A stretch of 64,000 nt of DNA from an uncultured Clostridia bacterium (GTDB taxonomy: Bacteria > Bacillota > Clostridia > TANB77 > CAG-508): assembly GCA_934162205.1 (NCBI GenBank), contig CAKPIA010000006.1, positions 1 to 64,000 of the forward strand, given 5' to 3'. The translations under genes and the position numbers were made by a program. Of this stretch, positions 40,414 through 49,951 are shown in pieces (position 1 is the stretch's first letter; the number at the start of each line of letters is the position of its first letter). The notes beneath the pieces were generated by a model. The model was not told where the DNA came from and did not search any database. It saw nothing but the letters and a program-made list of their open reading frames with translations.

Positions 40414-42543
40414 ATGAAAAAGATAAAAAAAATGTCAATAGTTTTAATTATTTTATCTTTGTTATGCATGAGCATTGAAACAACAGCATTTGCAAATATA
40501 AATGAAAATAATACAGCATTACATAAATTATGGACAGAATTGTCAGAAAAACAAAGATTAAATACAATAGAACCATTACCATATAATGTTGATATTAATG
40601 ATAGTATAAAAGCTTCTAATTTTTCAAAATATTTAAATTTAGGTGAAAGTTTAGAAACAAAATATGATATTAGAGATTATATTAAAATGAATGTAAAGAA
40701 TCAAGAAAATACAAATTGGTGTTGGGCGTTTGCTACAACAAGTGTATTAGAAAGTAATTTAGCAAAAACAAGAAATAAGTATCTTACTTTTTCTCCAAAA
40801 CATATAGCATATGCTACTACTGCTAAGTATTCTAATAAAGGATTTAATAAAGATGTAACTTCTGGTGCCAATCCATATTTATCATTGGCGTATTGTGTAA
40901 ATGGAAGCGGACCAGTATTAGAATCAAAGGTACCTTTTGATAATAATCAAAAAGAATTAACTGCATCTGAAATAAATCTAAAACCAGAAATTAAAGTAAA
41001 TGAATATACTAAATTTTCTGATATATACAAAGAATATACTAATGGCTATGTTTCTAATTATACTAATGGATTAACAGAAAACAATAAAACAACATATACA
41101 GATGCACAAGTAAAAGTAGCAAGAAATAAAATTAAAGAATATATAAAAAAATATGGAGCTATAACATCTTTAACTAATATTAGTAAATTAGAAAATTATT
41201 ATCAATTAGTAGATGTAGATAAAGATGGAAAAAATGATCAATTAACATATTATTGTAATGATTCTACAGCAGAAGCAGATCATCAAATTACAATAATTGG
41301 TTGGGATGATAATTTTTCTAAAGATAACTTCAAAATACCAGCAAAGAATGATGGAGCATATTTGGTATTAACTTCATATGGAGAGGATTTTGCTAATAAA
41401 GGTACATATTATGTTTCATATGATGATGCTCTTATAGAAACTTATTTATTTGGTGTAAGTGAAACTTCAGATGTGGATTATGATAATATTTATCAATATG
41501 ATCCATTAGGGTTTAGTTATCCAGGTACTTTTGCATCAACAGAAACACAAAACGCCGTAAATAATATTTATGCAGCTAATGTGTTTGAAACAAACAAAAA
41601 GAAATCTTATGAAGAATATTTAAAAGAAATTTCAATTTACATTCCAAAGACTTCTGATGTGCAAGTTTATGTAAATACAAATAATGATGATAAAACTAAA
41701 ATAGAGTTAGTTGCATCACCAGGAATATTAGAAAGTGGATATCATACAGTAAAATTGTCTTCTCCACTAAAGCTATCAGGAAACAAATTTGTTGTGTGTG
41801 TAAGATTAAGTAGCGAGGATGGTGCCGAAGTTCCATTAGAATTAAATTACAAATCAAATGGAGTTACAACTGTACCAACTTGGGATACAGCAACTAGTGA
41901 AAAAAATCAAAGCTTTGTATCATTAAATAAAAGTATGTGGCAAGATTTACAAGATTTGAATTATAAAGATACTAATATATGTTTAAAAGCTTTTACTAAA
42001 TATCAGGAAGTAAAAGATGTTAAAGTAACATCTGTAAGTTTAAATAAAAATAAAATGACAATGACAGTTGGAGATAAATCAAATTTAGTGGCTACAATAA
42101 ATCCTACAAATGCAACAAATAAAAATGTTAAATGGACTACATCTAATTCAAATATAGTAACAGTAACAGAAAAAGGAGTTATTGAAGCAAAAAAAGAAGG
42201 AACTGCAGATATTACAGTTACTACTGAAGATGGATCAAAAACAGCAACTTGTAAAATTACAGTAAATAAAAAGACATCAACAGATGATGATAAATATAAA
42301 AAAGATGATGAGGATGGTCAGGTTAAACCAGATAAAGACAGCAGCAAAGGAGAAGAAAATAAAAAGCCAACAACAACAAATACAACAACAACGACTACAG
42401 CTACTACTAAAGATACAACAACTGCAAATAAAATAATTCCATATGCAGGAACACAAATATTAGTAATAGCTGTTATTGCTGTAATTACGATATCATGGAT
42501 TATAGTATTTATAAAATATAAAAAATTAAATGATGTAAAATAA
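40414..42543 (+). CDS. Secreted C1-family (papain-like) peptidase homologue with BIG2 domain
   Basis: 709 residues behind AAAGGAGG. Signal peptide 1-28 (cleavage near TAFA-NI). Papain fold about 80-345: Gln97 (oxyanion), Cys103 (NWCWAFATT) and His290 (ADHQITIIGWDD). The usual Asn in VKNSWG aligns with Thr320 in LVLTSYGED, so the classical triad is incomplete. A beta domain of the lectin-like type (about 365-530), a BIG2 domain (about 535-615: VTSVSLNKNKMTMTVGDK), a Lys/Asp then Thr-rich stalk and a C-terminal membrane helix (about 677-700) follow, with a short basic tail. No LPXTG motif. It should be anchored by its C-terminal helix and face outward. Confidence 0.9.
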   Translation: MKKIKKMSIVLIILSLLCMSIETTAFANINENNTALHKLWTELSEKQRLNTIEPLPYNVDINDSIKASNFSKYLNLGESLETKYDIRDYIKMNVKNQENTNWCWAFATTSVLESNLAKTRNKYLTFSPKHIAYATTAKYSNKGFNKDVTSGANPYLSLAYCVNGSGPVLESKVPFDNNQKELTASEINLKPEIKVNEYTKFSDIYKEYTNGYVSNYTNGLTENNKTTYTDAQVKVARNKIKEYIKKYGAITSLTNISKLENYYQLVDVDKDGKNDQLTYYCNDSTAEADHQITIIGWDDNFSKDNFKIPAKNDGAYLVLTSYGEDFANKGTYYVSYDDALIETYLFGVSETSDVDYDNIYQYDPLGFSYPGTFASTETQNAVNNIYAANVFETNKKKSYEEYLKEISIYIPKTSDVQVYVNTNNDDKTKIELVASPGILESGYHTVKLSSPLKLSGNKFVVCVRLSSEDGAEVPLELNYKSNGVTTVPTWDTATSEKNQSFVSLNKSMWQDLQDLNYKDTNICLKAFTKYQEVKDVKVTSVSLNKNKMTMTVGDKSNLVATINPTNATNKNVKWTTSNSNIVTVTEKGVIEAKKEGTADITVTTEDGSKTATCKITVNKKTSTDDDKYKKDDEDGQVKPDKDSSKGEENKKPTTTNTTTTTTATTKDTTTANKIIPYAGTQILVIAVIAVITISWIIVFIKYKKLNDVK

Positions 42544-42547
42544 TATT

Positions 42548-42579
42548 AAAAAGTGCAAGAAAAACCTTGTACTTTTTTT
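42548..42579 (+). terminator. Rho-independent terminator
   Basis: A 12-bp stem AAAAAGTGCAAG / CTTGTACTTTTT (one G-T), 6-base loop, then T. Confidence 0.9.
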
Positions 42580-42594
42580 ATTAAATGATATAAT
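42567..42594 (+). promoter_or_regulatory. rml operon promoter overlapping the upstream terminator
   Basis: TTGTAC (42567-42572) in the terminator's descending arm, a 16-base spacer and a perfect TATAAT (42589-42594). Confidence 0.6.
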
Positions 42595-42632
42595 ATAGCT
42601 GATTATTAAAAAGAAAGGATGTGCTAATAGCA

Positions 42633-43505
42633 ATGAAAATTTTAATAACAGGAGCAAATGGAATGTTAGCAAGAGAAGTAAAAGAAAAATTTTCAAAGGA
42701 AAATGAAATTATATTAACAGATGTAGCAGAATTAGATATAACTGATGAAACTGCAGTGTTAAAATTTATAAAAGAAGAAAAACCAGGATGCATAATAAAT
42801 TGTGCAGCATTTACTGCAGTAGATAAAGCAGAGGATTGTTATGAATTAGCTGATAAAATAAATGGTAATGGACCAACTAATTTGGCAAAAGCAGCAAAAG
42901 CAGTAGATGCAAAATTAGTTCATATATCAACAGATTATGTATTTGGTGGAGATTTAGACTTATCTAAAGATTATAGCGAAGATGATAAAAAAGAACCAGT
43001 AACAGTTTATGGTGTAACAAAATTACATGGAGAAGAAGGAATACAAGCTAATACAGATAAATATTATATATTTAGAACAGCTTGGTTATATGGAGTTGGA
43101 GGAAATAATTTTGTAAAAACAATGACAAAATTAGGTAAAGATAGAGATGAGATTAACGTAGTTTCTGATCAACATGGAAGTCCAACATATGCAAAAGATT
43201 TAACAGAAATTATATATCAAGCTATAGAAAAAGAAATACCATATGGAATATATAATGCAACTAATGAAGGCTATACAACATGGTATGATTTTACAAAAGA
43301 AATATTAAAAGAACAAAATATTGAATGTAAAGTAAACCCTGTAACAACAGATGAGTACATAAAAATGATGGGAGTTACACAAGCTAAAAGACCATTTAAT
43401 TCTCAAATGTCAAAAAATAAATTAAAAGAAAATGGTATAAATGTCCCAAGTTGGCAAGATGGTTTAAAAAGATATTTAGAAGAAGAAAAACAAGTAAATG
43501 GCTAA
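42633..43505 (+). CDS. rmlD: dTDP-4-dehydrorhamnose reductase
   Basis: 290 residues. A GTG at 42621 abuts AAAGGA; ATG 42633 gives the family N-terminus MKILITGANGMLAREV and is preferred, although its ribosome site is then rather distant. NAD(P) motif GANGMLA, then NCAAFTAVDKAED, STDYVFGG and the catalytic YGVTKLHGE. The C-terminal part has NATNEGYTTWYDFTKEI. It performs the last step of dTDP-L-rhamnose synthesis. First gene of an operon with rmlA (23 bases later), rmlC and rmlB. Confidence 0.95.
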   Translation: MKILITGANGMLAREVKEKFSKENEIILTDVAELDITDETAVLKFIKEEKPGCIINCAAFTAVDKAEDCYELADKINGNGPTNLAKAAKAVDAKLVHISTDYVFGGDLDLSKDYSEDDKKEPVTVYGVTKLHGEEGIQANTDKYYIFRTAWLYGVGGNNFVKTMTKLGKDRDEINVVSDQHGSPTYAKDLTEIIYQAIEKEIPYGIYNATNEGYTTWYDFTKEILKEQNIECKVNPVTTDEYIKMMGVTQAKRPFNSQMSKNKLKENGINVPSWQDGLKRYLEEEKQVNG

Positions 43506-43527
43506 AAAAAGAAAGGAATGAAGAAAT

Positions 43528-44451
43528 ATGAAAAATAGAAAAGGAATTATTTTAGCAGGAGGAAGTGCAACAAGATTATATCCAATAACATGTGCTGTTT
43601 CAAAACAAATGTTACCAGTTTATGATAAACCAATGATATATTATCCATTATCAGCTTTGATGATGGCTGGAGTAAGAGAAGTTTTAATAATATCTACACC
43701 AATACATATCGATAGATTTAAAGAATTATTAGGTACAGGTGAAGATTTAGGAATGAAATTTGAATATAAAATTCAAGAAAAACCTGTAGGATTAGCAGAT
43801 GCATTTATATTAGGTGAAGATTTTATTGGTGATGATAATGTTGCATTAATACTTGGAGATAACCTTGTATATGGTTCTAGAATTGAAGAAGTACTAAAAG
43901 CTGCAAGTAAAGCAGAGACAGGAGGACTTATATTTGGATATCAAGTTGCAGATCCAAGATCTTATGGTGTTGTAGAAATTGATGAAAAGGGAAATGCTAT
44001 ATCAATTGAAGAAAAACCAGAAAATCCAAAATCTGACTTAGCCGTTCCAGGAATATATTTTTATGATAATAGAGTTATTGAAATTGCAAAAAATATTAAA
44101 CCTTCAGAAAGAGGAGAATTGGAAATAACAGATGTTAATAAAGCATATATGGATATGGGAGAATTAAGAGTTATACCTTTAGGAAAGGGTTATGCATGGT
44201 TTGATACAGGAACACCAGATAGATTATCAGATGCTTCAGACTTTGTAAAAGCAATAGAATTAAGACAAGGAACACAAATTGCATGCTTAGAAGAATATGC
44301 ATTTTACAATGAATGGATAGGTAAAGAAAAGGTTGAGAAAGCAATAGAAAAATATAAAAAAACAGAATATGGAAAATATTTAAGAAGAATGCTTGATAGA
44401 AGTGAAAAACCAAAATATACAGAAATATACAAAAGTGAATTGTTTCAATAA
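43528..44451 (+). CDS. rmlA: Glucose-1-phosphate thymidylyltransferase
   Basis: 307 residues. N-terminal GIILAGGSATRLYPIT (the usual GGSGTRL with Ala for Gly), SKQMLPVYDKPMIYYPLS, then IQEKPVGLADAFILG, LILGDNLVYG and the allosteric-site region of the RmlA family with AWFDTGTPDRLSDAS. It makes dTDP-glucose from dTTP and glucose-1-phosphate, the first step of dTDP-rhamnose synthesis. Good AAGGAATGAAG site; rmlC follows after 17 bases. Confidence 0.96.
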   Translation: MKNRKGIILAGGSATRLYPITCAVSKQMLPVYDKPMIYYPLSALMMAGVREVLIISTPIHIDRFKELLGTGEDLGMKFEYKIQEKPVGLADAFILGEDFIGDDNVALILGDNLVYGSRIEEVLKAASKAETGGLIFGYQVADPRSYGVVEIDEKGNAISIEEKPENPKSDLAVPGIYFYDNRVIEIAKNIKPSERGELEITDVNKAYMDMGELRVIPLGKGYAWFDTGTPDRLSDASDFVKAIELRQGTQIACLEEYAFYNEWIGKEKVEKAIEKYKKTEYGKYLRRMLDRSEKPKYTEIYKSELFQ

Positions 44452-44468
44452 AATATAAGGAGGAACAA

Positions 44469-45035
44469 ATGGGAAAGTTCAAAAGAATTGATACAGATAT
44501 AGAAGGATTATATGTTATAGAGCCAACAGTATTTGGAGATAACAGGGGTTACTTTATGGAAACATATAGTAAAGAAGATTTTAAAGAAATTGGAATAGAT
44601 TATGAGTTTGTTCAAGACAATCAATCAAAATCAAAAAAAGGTGTTTTAAGAGGATTGCATTTTCAAAAAGAAAATACTCAAGGAAAATTAGTAAGAGTTA
44701 TAAAGGGAGCAGTTTTTGATGTTGTTGTTGATTTAAGAAGAGAGAGTCAAACTTATGGAAAATGGTATGGAGTAGAATTAACAGAAGAAAATAAAAAAAT
44801 GTTCTTTATACCACCATATTTTGCTCATGGATTTTTAGTATTATCAGATGAAGCTGAATTTACTTATAAATGTACAGATATATATAATCCAGCATCAGAA
44901 TCTGGGATTATGTATAATGACCCAGATGTTGGAATTAAATGGCCAGAAGTTGATGCTGAAATATTAACATCAGAAAAAGATGCTAAATGGCAATCATTAA
45001 AAGAGTTTACAGAAAGTGACGTATGGAAAAAATAA
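44469..45035 (+). CDS. rmlC: dTDP-4-dehydrorhamnose 3,5-epimerase
   Basis: 188 residues, the standard length. Cupin fold strings: VFGDNRGYFMETYSKEDF, FVQDNQSKSKKGVLRGLHFQ with the catalytic His, VVDLRRESQTYGKWYGVEL, FFIPPYFAHGFLVLSDEAEF and YNDPDVGIKWP. Ribosome site AAGGAGG. It inverts C3 and C5 of the 4-keto sugar before RmlD acts. A large membrane-anchored gene, not an rml enzyme, separates it from rmlB. Confidence 0.96.
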   Translation: MGKFKRIDTDIEGLYVIEPTVFGDNRGYFMETYSKEDFKEIGIDYEFVQDNQSKSKKGVLRGLHFQKENTQGKLVRVIKGAVFDVVVDLRRESQTYGKWYGVELTEENKKMFFIPPYFAHGFLVLSDEAEFTYKCTDIYNPASESGIMYNDPDVGIKWPEVDAEILTSEKDAKWQSLKEFTESDVWKK

Positions 45036-45072
45036 GCATATATTCAAAAGAAGATTAAAGGAGAATTTTTAA

Positions 45073-46860
45073 ATGGAAGAAGAAAAAAGTAATAATAAAG
45101 GTAAAATTATAGGAATAGTTATAATAGCATTAATTGCAATAGTTGCATTTTGTTGTGGATACTACTACTATAAGTCAAATGATTCAAAAACTGTGTTTGT
45201 AAGTGCAATAAATAAAGGAATAGATAAATATGAAGAAAACATTTCTAAAACATGTAAAACACAAGATGTTACATTAAAATTAAGTGGAAATATTAATTCA
45301 GATAATGATGATGCGAAGAAGGTGGCAGAATATATAAATAAATCAGCTTTACAGTTAAATACGCAAATAGATTATGAAAATAAAAATGCTTTAATAAAAT
45401 TAGGTGTTGATTATGATAATGACAAATTAATAGGTGGAAGAGTGTATTATAATTCAAATGACAAGATGGCTTATGGATATATTGAAGAATTATTTGATAA
45501 GTATTTTAAAATGGATTTAAGTTCATCTGATTATAACGAAATGAATGAGACATTTAATGATATATTTGAAACACAAAGTGAAATGAAATTAGGAGAGAAA
45601 GTATCTTTAAAAAAAGCTGTTAAAATATTAAAAGAAGAAATATCAGATAAACTTAACAAAGAATATTTTTCAAAGGAAAATTGTAAAATTAATGTAGCTT
45701 CTAAAGAAGTAAAGGCTACAAAATTTAAATTAATTTTAACAGAAAAACAATTTGTGGAAATGCTTCAATCAATATGTAAAGAATTATCAGAAAATGATGA
45801 TTTCTTAGAATGTTGGGAAGAAAAGGACAAAATAAAAGATGCTTTAGTACAAATGTCAAATCAATTGAATGAAACAGAAAAAAATGATGAAGTAAAAATT
45901 GAATTTAATATTTACAAAAAAGGTATATTAAATAAATTTGTTAAATTTGAAATTAATATGTATGAAGTAAATAATGAAGATGAAAAAATTAGTTTTGACG
46001 TTGTAAAAGAAAACGATAAAAAATACTTATTTAATGCTAAATCAGAAATAGAAAAAGAAAATGTAGAATTTTCAGGAGATATTAATATAGAAAAAATAGA
46101 TTCTGATACATATAAATATGTTGTTGGATCAAACATACCTGAATTTGGAAACATTACTTTAAATATAGAAGTATCTAATAAATTAAATGGAACAATTGAA
46201 AATGTAAATAAATCAGATGCTGTTTCATTAGAAGATTTAACAGAAGAGGAACAAGAAACAATATATAATAACTTACAGAGAATGAAACTTTATGAGGTAT
46301 TACAAAATATTTATAAAAATAATCCAATTGAAGATGTAAATACTGGTACAGATAACGACATTAATACAAATAAAGGCGAGAATGAAATAACAACAACTAC
46401 TAATACATCTAATCAAAGCATAAAAGATTATTCAGGAAAAATAGTAGTATCATATGGAGTTCCAGCAAATTTTGTTTTAGGAAATTATAGTGAGGATACA
46501 TATAAAATATACAGAAATGAAAATAGTGACGTTAAGGTAACTGTAACTATGCAAAATAAAACTTTAGATGAATTTTCTAAAGAAATAGACAAAAATAAAG
46601 AATATTTTGAAGAAACAAAAGATTATACAGATGTAAAGGCTACAGATTTAGAAACTAAGAAAGTTAATAATAAAGATTTTAAAATAAGAACACTTTCTTA
46701 TACTTATAAAAGTTCTATATCAAGTGAGTATGATATAAAATATAAAACTATGTACATTTATTATGATATAGATGGTGAGAATTCATATAATGTAGAAATA
46801 GAAAATGCAGACAATATTACAGAAAACGAAATAAATCAATTTTTAAATATTACAAAATAG
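45073..46860 (+). CDS. Large membrane-anchored protein inside the rml operon, unknown function
   Basis: 595 residues behind AAAGGAGA. Residues 12-34 form an anchor (IGIVIIALIAIVAFCCGYYYY). The outer part has two regions: about 40-425, beta-rich and repetitive in a lipoprotein-like way, with a pair of Cys residues around SICKELSENDDFLECWEE; then a Thr/Asn-rich linker (about 425-455) and a compact C-terminal domain (about 458-595: GKIVVSYGVPANFVLGNYSE to ITENEINQFLNI). I do not recognise the family firmly. It lies between rmlC (37 bases) and rmlB (15 bases) on the same strand with no terminator, so it is co-transcribed. A role in handling or displaying the rhamnose polymer is inference. Confidence 0.75.
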   Translation: MEEEKSNNKGKIIGIVIIALIAIVAFCCGYYYYKSNDSKTVFVSAINKGIDKYEENISKTCKTQDVTLKLSGNINSDNDDAKKVAEYINKSALQLNTQIDYENKNALIKLGVDYDNDKLIGGRVYYNSNDKMAYGYIEELFDKYFKMDLSSSDYNEMNETFNDIFETQSEMKLGEKVSLKKAVKILKEEISDKLNKEYFSKENCKINVASKEVKATKFKLILTEKQFVEMLQSICKELSENDDFLECWEEKDKIKDALVQMSNQLNETEKNDEVKIEFNIYKKGILNKFVKFEINMYEVNNEDEKISFDVVKENDKKYLFNAKSEIEKENVEFSGDINIEKIDSDTYKYVVGSNIPEFGNITLNIEVSNKLNGTIENVNKSDAVSLEDLTEEEQETIYNNLQRMKLYEVLQNIYKNNPIEDVNTGTDNDINTNKGENEITTTTNTSNQSIKDYSGKIVVSYGVPANFVLGNYSEDTYKIYRNENSDVKVTVTMQNKTLDEFSKEIDKNKEYFEETKDYTDVKATDLETKKVNNKDFKIRTLSYTYKSSISSEYDIKYKTMYIYYDIDGENSYNVEIENADNITENEINQFLNITK

Positions 46861-46875
46861 GAAAGGAAGTTAAAA

Positions 46876-47841
46876 ATGAAAAATATATTAGTAACAGGTG
46901 CAGCTGGATTTATTGGAGCAAATTTTGCAGAATATTTTGTAAATAAATATCCAGATTATAATATAATTGTTTTAGATAAACTTACATATGCAGGAAACAT
47001 TCATAATTTAGATAATGTAAAAGATAAAATAACTTTTGTACAAGGAGATATATGCGATTTTGACTTTGTATCAGAAGTATTCAAAAAATACGAGATAAAT
47101 GGAGTAATTCATTTTGCAGCAGAATCACATGTAGATAATAGTATAAAAACACCATTTGTATTTACACAAACAAATGTAATTGGAACACATACACTTTTAG
47201 AAGCAGCTAAAAGAGCATGGGGAGAAGGTAGTGAAAATAAATTTGTACATATATCAACAGACGAAGTTTATGGTTCTTTAGGAGAAGATGGATATTTTAC
47301 AGAAAAATCACCAATTAAACCAAGTAGTCCATATTCATCATCAAAAGCAAGTTCAGATTTAATTGCTTTTGCATATAAAGAAACATACAAAATGAATATT
47401 AATGTAACAAATTGTTCAAATAATTATGGACCATACCAACATAATGAAAAATTAATTCCACATATGATTAAATTAGCTTTAAATAACGAAAAATTACCAG
47501 TGTATGGAACTGGAAAAAATATAAGAGATTGGCTATATGTAGAAGATCATTGTGAAGCTATAGATTTAGTATTCCATAAAGGTGTATCTGGTGAAAGATA
47601 TAATATTGGTGGACACAATGAAAAAAGAAATATTGATATTGTTAAATTAATATTAAAAAGATTAGGTAAATCAGAAGATTTAATAGAATATGTAGAAGAT
47701 AGAAAGGGACACGACTATAGATATGCAATAGATCCTACTAAAATAACAAATGAGTTAGGATGGTTCCCAAAAACTAAATTCGAAGATGGAATAGTAAAAA
47801 CTATAGATTGGTATTTAGCTAATCCAGATTGGTTAAAATAA
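46876..47841 (+). CDS. rmlB: dTDP-glucose 4,6-dehydratase
   Basis: 321 residues. NAD-binding TGAAGFIGANFAEYF, then DKLTYAGNIHNLD, HFAAESHVDNSI, HISTDEVYGSLGE and the catalytic PYSSSKASSD (Tyr/Lys), and NNYGPYQHNEKLIPHMI with the dTDP-glucose-specific pocket; C-terminal GWFPKTKFEDGI. The Asp-Glu pair in STDEVYG distinguishes it from the epimerases. It makes dTDP-4-keto-6-deoxyglucose. Last gene of the operon, ending at a bidirectional terminator. Confidence 0.96.
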   Translation: MKNILVTGAAGFIGANFAEYFVNKYPDYNIIVLDKLTYAGNIHNLDNVKDKITFVQGDICDFDFVSEVFKKYEINGVIHFAAESHVDNSIKTPFVFTQTNVIGTHTLLEAAKRAWGEGSENKFVHISTDEVYGSLGEDGYFTEKSPIKPSSPYSSSKASSDLIAFAYKETYKMNINVTNCSNNYGPYQHNEKLIPHMIKLALNNEKLPVYGTGKNIRDWLYVEDHCEAIDLVFHKGVSGERYNIGGHNEKRNIDIVKLILKRLGKSEDLIEYVEDRKGHDYRYAIDPTKITNELGWFPKTKFEDGIVKTIDWYLANPDWLK

Positions 47842-47847
47842 AAAGTA

Positions 47848-47880
47848 AAAGCAAATTAGAAAAATCTAATTTGCTTTATT
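47848..47880. terminator. Bidirectional terminator between rmlB and the - strand gene
   Basis: A perfect 13-bp stem AAAGCAAATTAGA / TCTAATTTGCTTT with an AAAA loop. It is placed between convergent genes and flanked by A/T on both sides. Confidence 0.85.
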
Positions 47881-47898
47881 TGTATATAATTTTATTTT

Positions 47899-49815
47899 TT
47901 ATAAATTTTCATTTGGTCCAACCATAAACCATGGCCAATAATTTTCATATCCTTGAAATTGGTAAACTTCTGGAAGTTCATCATATGTTTTAAAGAAATA
48001 ATTATATGATGTACTTTTTTTAGTACGATCTGCTGAATGTCTATCTAATGAAGCATCAAAAATATATTCTGTACCATTAATATTTATTACTGTCCAAGTA
48101 TGTGCTGTATAACCTCCACCAGAAGCTCTAGTTTGACCAGTAGGACAATATGCATTTAATCCCATAACTCTACATATTCCAGTAAATGTACCTGCATAGT
48201 TTTTGCAATTATAACCATCTTTATGATACATATGTTGAACTAAATATTTATACATTGTTTTTACTTTAGTGTATGTAGACATATTTGAGTTTGTATTTTT
48301 ATTAATAAGTTTCTTATAATAATTATAATAATTTACAAGTGAAGAATTTTTAAAATCTTTATCTGGAGATAATGTGGTTTTGTTTAATTGTTGTTGTCTG
48401 TTTCCAGTTATAGCTGATTTTATTTCAGAATATTGTCCATGTAATTCTTTTCCGCTTCTATTTTTGTATGTTCTAATACGATAAAAATATACTTTACCTT
48501 GACTTAACTTATAATCTTTGTAACTTGTTTTTTTAGAAGAAACAGTTGCAATTTTTGAGTACTTTCCATTTTGTGATGTTGCTCTATATATTTTATAACC
48601 TTTTATTTCATTTACTTTTTTCCATTTTAATTTAATATAATTACCAGTATAAGTTACATTTTTTAGATTTGTTTGAGCTAATGCTTCTTTTGCTTTTATA
48701 TCAGTAAAATTACCATAAACTCTTCCAACTGACGTATCTGAATAAGCTCTAATTTTATAATAATATTTAGTAAAGTTTTTAATTTTTTTATCAGTGTATT
48801 TGCAATTATTTTGACCTTTTATAGTTTTAATTCTAACATATTTTCCATTTTTGTTTGTTGATCTAAATATTTGATATGCAGTAGCACCATTTACTTTGTC
48901 CCAACTTAAATAAGTTCTATCATTTCCACTTGATAAATTATAATTTACGCCTTGAACAAATATTATACTAGAAATAGAAGAGTAATTACTGTATATTTTT
49001 GTTCCATTTACATATTTATAAGAACGAACTTTATAATAATATGTTTTTCCACTAGTAGCAGGTGTTATATCTATATAAGACAAATCTTTTTTTGAATGAT
49101 ATGCTATGACTTTTTCTTGTTTATTTGTTGAAGTATATCTACAAATTTCATATCCATCTACTTCTAAAGATATTTTTTTCCAAGATATTTTTATTCCATT
49201 TGTTTTTAGCGTTGTAGATATTTTTGTTACTTTGGGTAAAATAACATTGTATGATATACTTTTATATCCATAAAATTCAGAATTAGGAGCTCCTTCAAGA
49301 GAAATGTATGCTGTTCCTACTGGAGTACCAGATGAATAAGATGGATAATTAATTATATAATCTTTTCCTTCTTTTAATGTTTTTCCTTTATATGTTACTT
49401 TAAAGTTTTTAGGTTTAATTTCTTTACCAGTATATTCTTGATCGGGTATAGCTGAAACATTTACATTATAAAGATTATATTTACAAATTACATAATATAC
49501 ATATTTTGTTCCTGTGTAATTTCCTTTTCCTTTTATAGTTATTTTTTTTGAAGTACCAATATTAATATTGTCTTCGTATGTAACAGTATAGTCTTTTCCT
49601 AATTTTAGTTTTCTATATGGGTTATTTCTTATTAGTTCAACTTTTGGTTTTATTTCTTTTCCTGTATACTCAAAAATGTTTTTTTCAATAAATGCATAAT
49701 AATTAGAAGAAGTAATATTTTCTTTATTGCTAGCATTTGATGGAATAGCCAAAGCCATAAGTAAAATTCCAAAAGCTAAAATAATAGAAATAAACAATTT
49801 TTTACTAACTTTCAT
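47899..49815 (-). CDS. Secreted transglutaminase-like protein with FN3 and Ig-like modules
   Basis: 638 residues, the only gene on this strand. Signal peptide 1-28 (LFISIILAFGILLMALAIPS). Two modules beginning YTGKEIKP (about 48 and 128) and four FN3-like units (about 190-470) marked by DGYEICRYTS, TAYQIFRSTNKNGKYVRI, KGYKIYRATSQNGKYSKI and SGKTYYYKVRSYKYVNG. The C-terminal transglutaminase-like domain (about 500-638) has Cys537 (DGYNCKNYAG), His572 (AHTWTV) and Asp587 (YIFDASLD). No membrane or LPXTG anchor. Ribosome site AAAGGGGGA on the - strand. Such proteins may cleave or cross-link wall peptides; the activity is inferred from the intact triad. Confidence 0.9.
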   Translation of the reverse strand: MKVSKKLFISIILAFGILLMALAIPSNASNKENITSSNYYAFIEKNIFEYTGKEIKPKVELIRNNPYRKLKLGKDYTVTYEDNINIGTSKKITIKGKGNYTGTKYVYYVICKYNLYNVNVSAIPDQEYTGKEIKPKNFKVTYKGKTLKEGKDYIINYPSYSSGTPVGTAYISLEGAPNSEFYGYKSISYNVILPKVTKISTTLKTNGIKISWKKISLEVDGYEICRYTSTNKQEKVIAYHSKKDLSYIDITPATSGKTYYYKVRSYKYVNGTKIYSNYSSISSIIFVQGVNYNLSSGNDRTYLSWDKVNGATAYQIFRSTNKNGKYVRIKTIKGQNNCKYTDKKIKNFTKYYYKIRAYSDTSVGRVYGNFTDIKAKEALAQTNLKNVTYTGNYIKLKWKKVNEIKGYKIYRATSQNGKYSKIATVSSKKTSYKDYKLSQGKVYFYRIRTYKNRSGKELHGQYSEIKSAITGNRQQQLNKTTLSPDKDFKNSSLVNYYNYYKKLINKNTNSNMSTYTKVKTMYKYLVQHMYHKDGYNCKNYAGTFTGICRVMGLNAYCPTGQTRASGGGYTAHTWTVININGTEYIFDASLDRHSADRTKKSTSYNYFFKTYDELPEVYQFQGYENYWPWFMVGPNENL

Positions 49816-49845
49816 TTTAAATCCCCCTTTATTTAATATAAAACA

Positions 49846-49874
49846 ATTTTAAAACATTATTAAATTTTTTTCAA
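49846..49874 (-). promoter_or_regulatory. Promoter of the transglutaminase-like gene
   Basis: On the - strand TTGAAA (49874-49869), a 17-base spacer and TAAAAT (49851-49846), 30 bases before the start codon at 49815. Confidence 0.65.
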
Positions 49875-49902
49875 TATATTGGTAAAATATAAGACGAATT
49901 TG

Positions 49903-49932
49903 TTGCTTTTTTTATTAAAAATATAATATAAT
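49903..49932 (+). promoter_or_regulatory. Possible rsmE promoter
   Basis: TTGCTT (49903-49908), an 18-base spacer and TATAAT (49927-49932), divergent from the - strand promoter. Confidence 0.5.
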
Positions 49933-49951
49933 ATTGCTAGAGGGGAAAATT

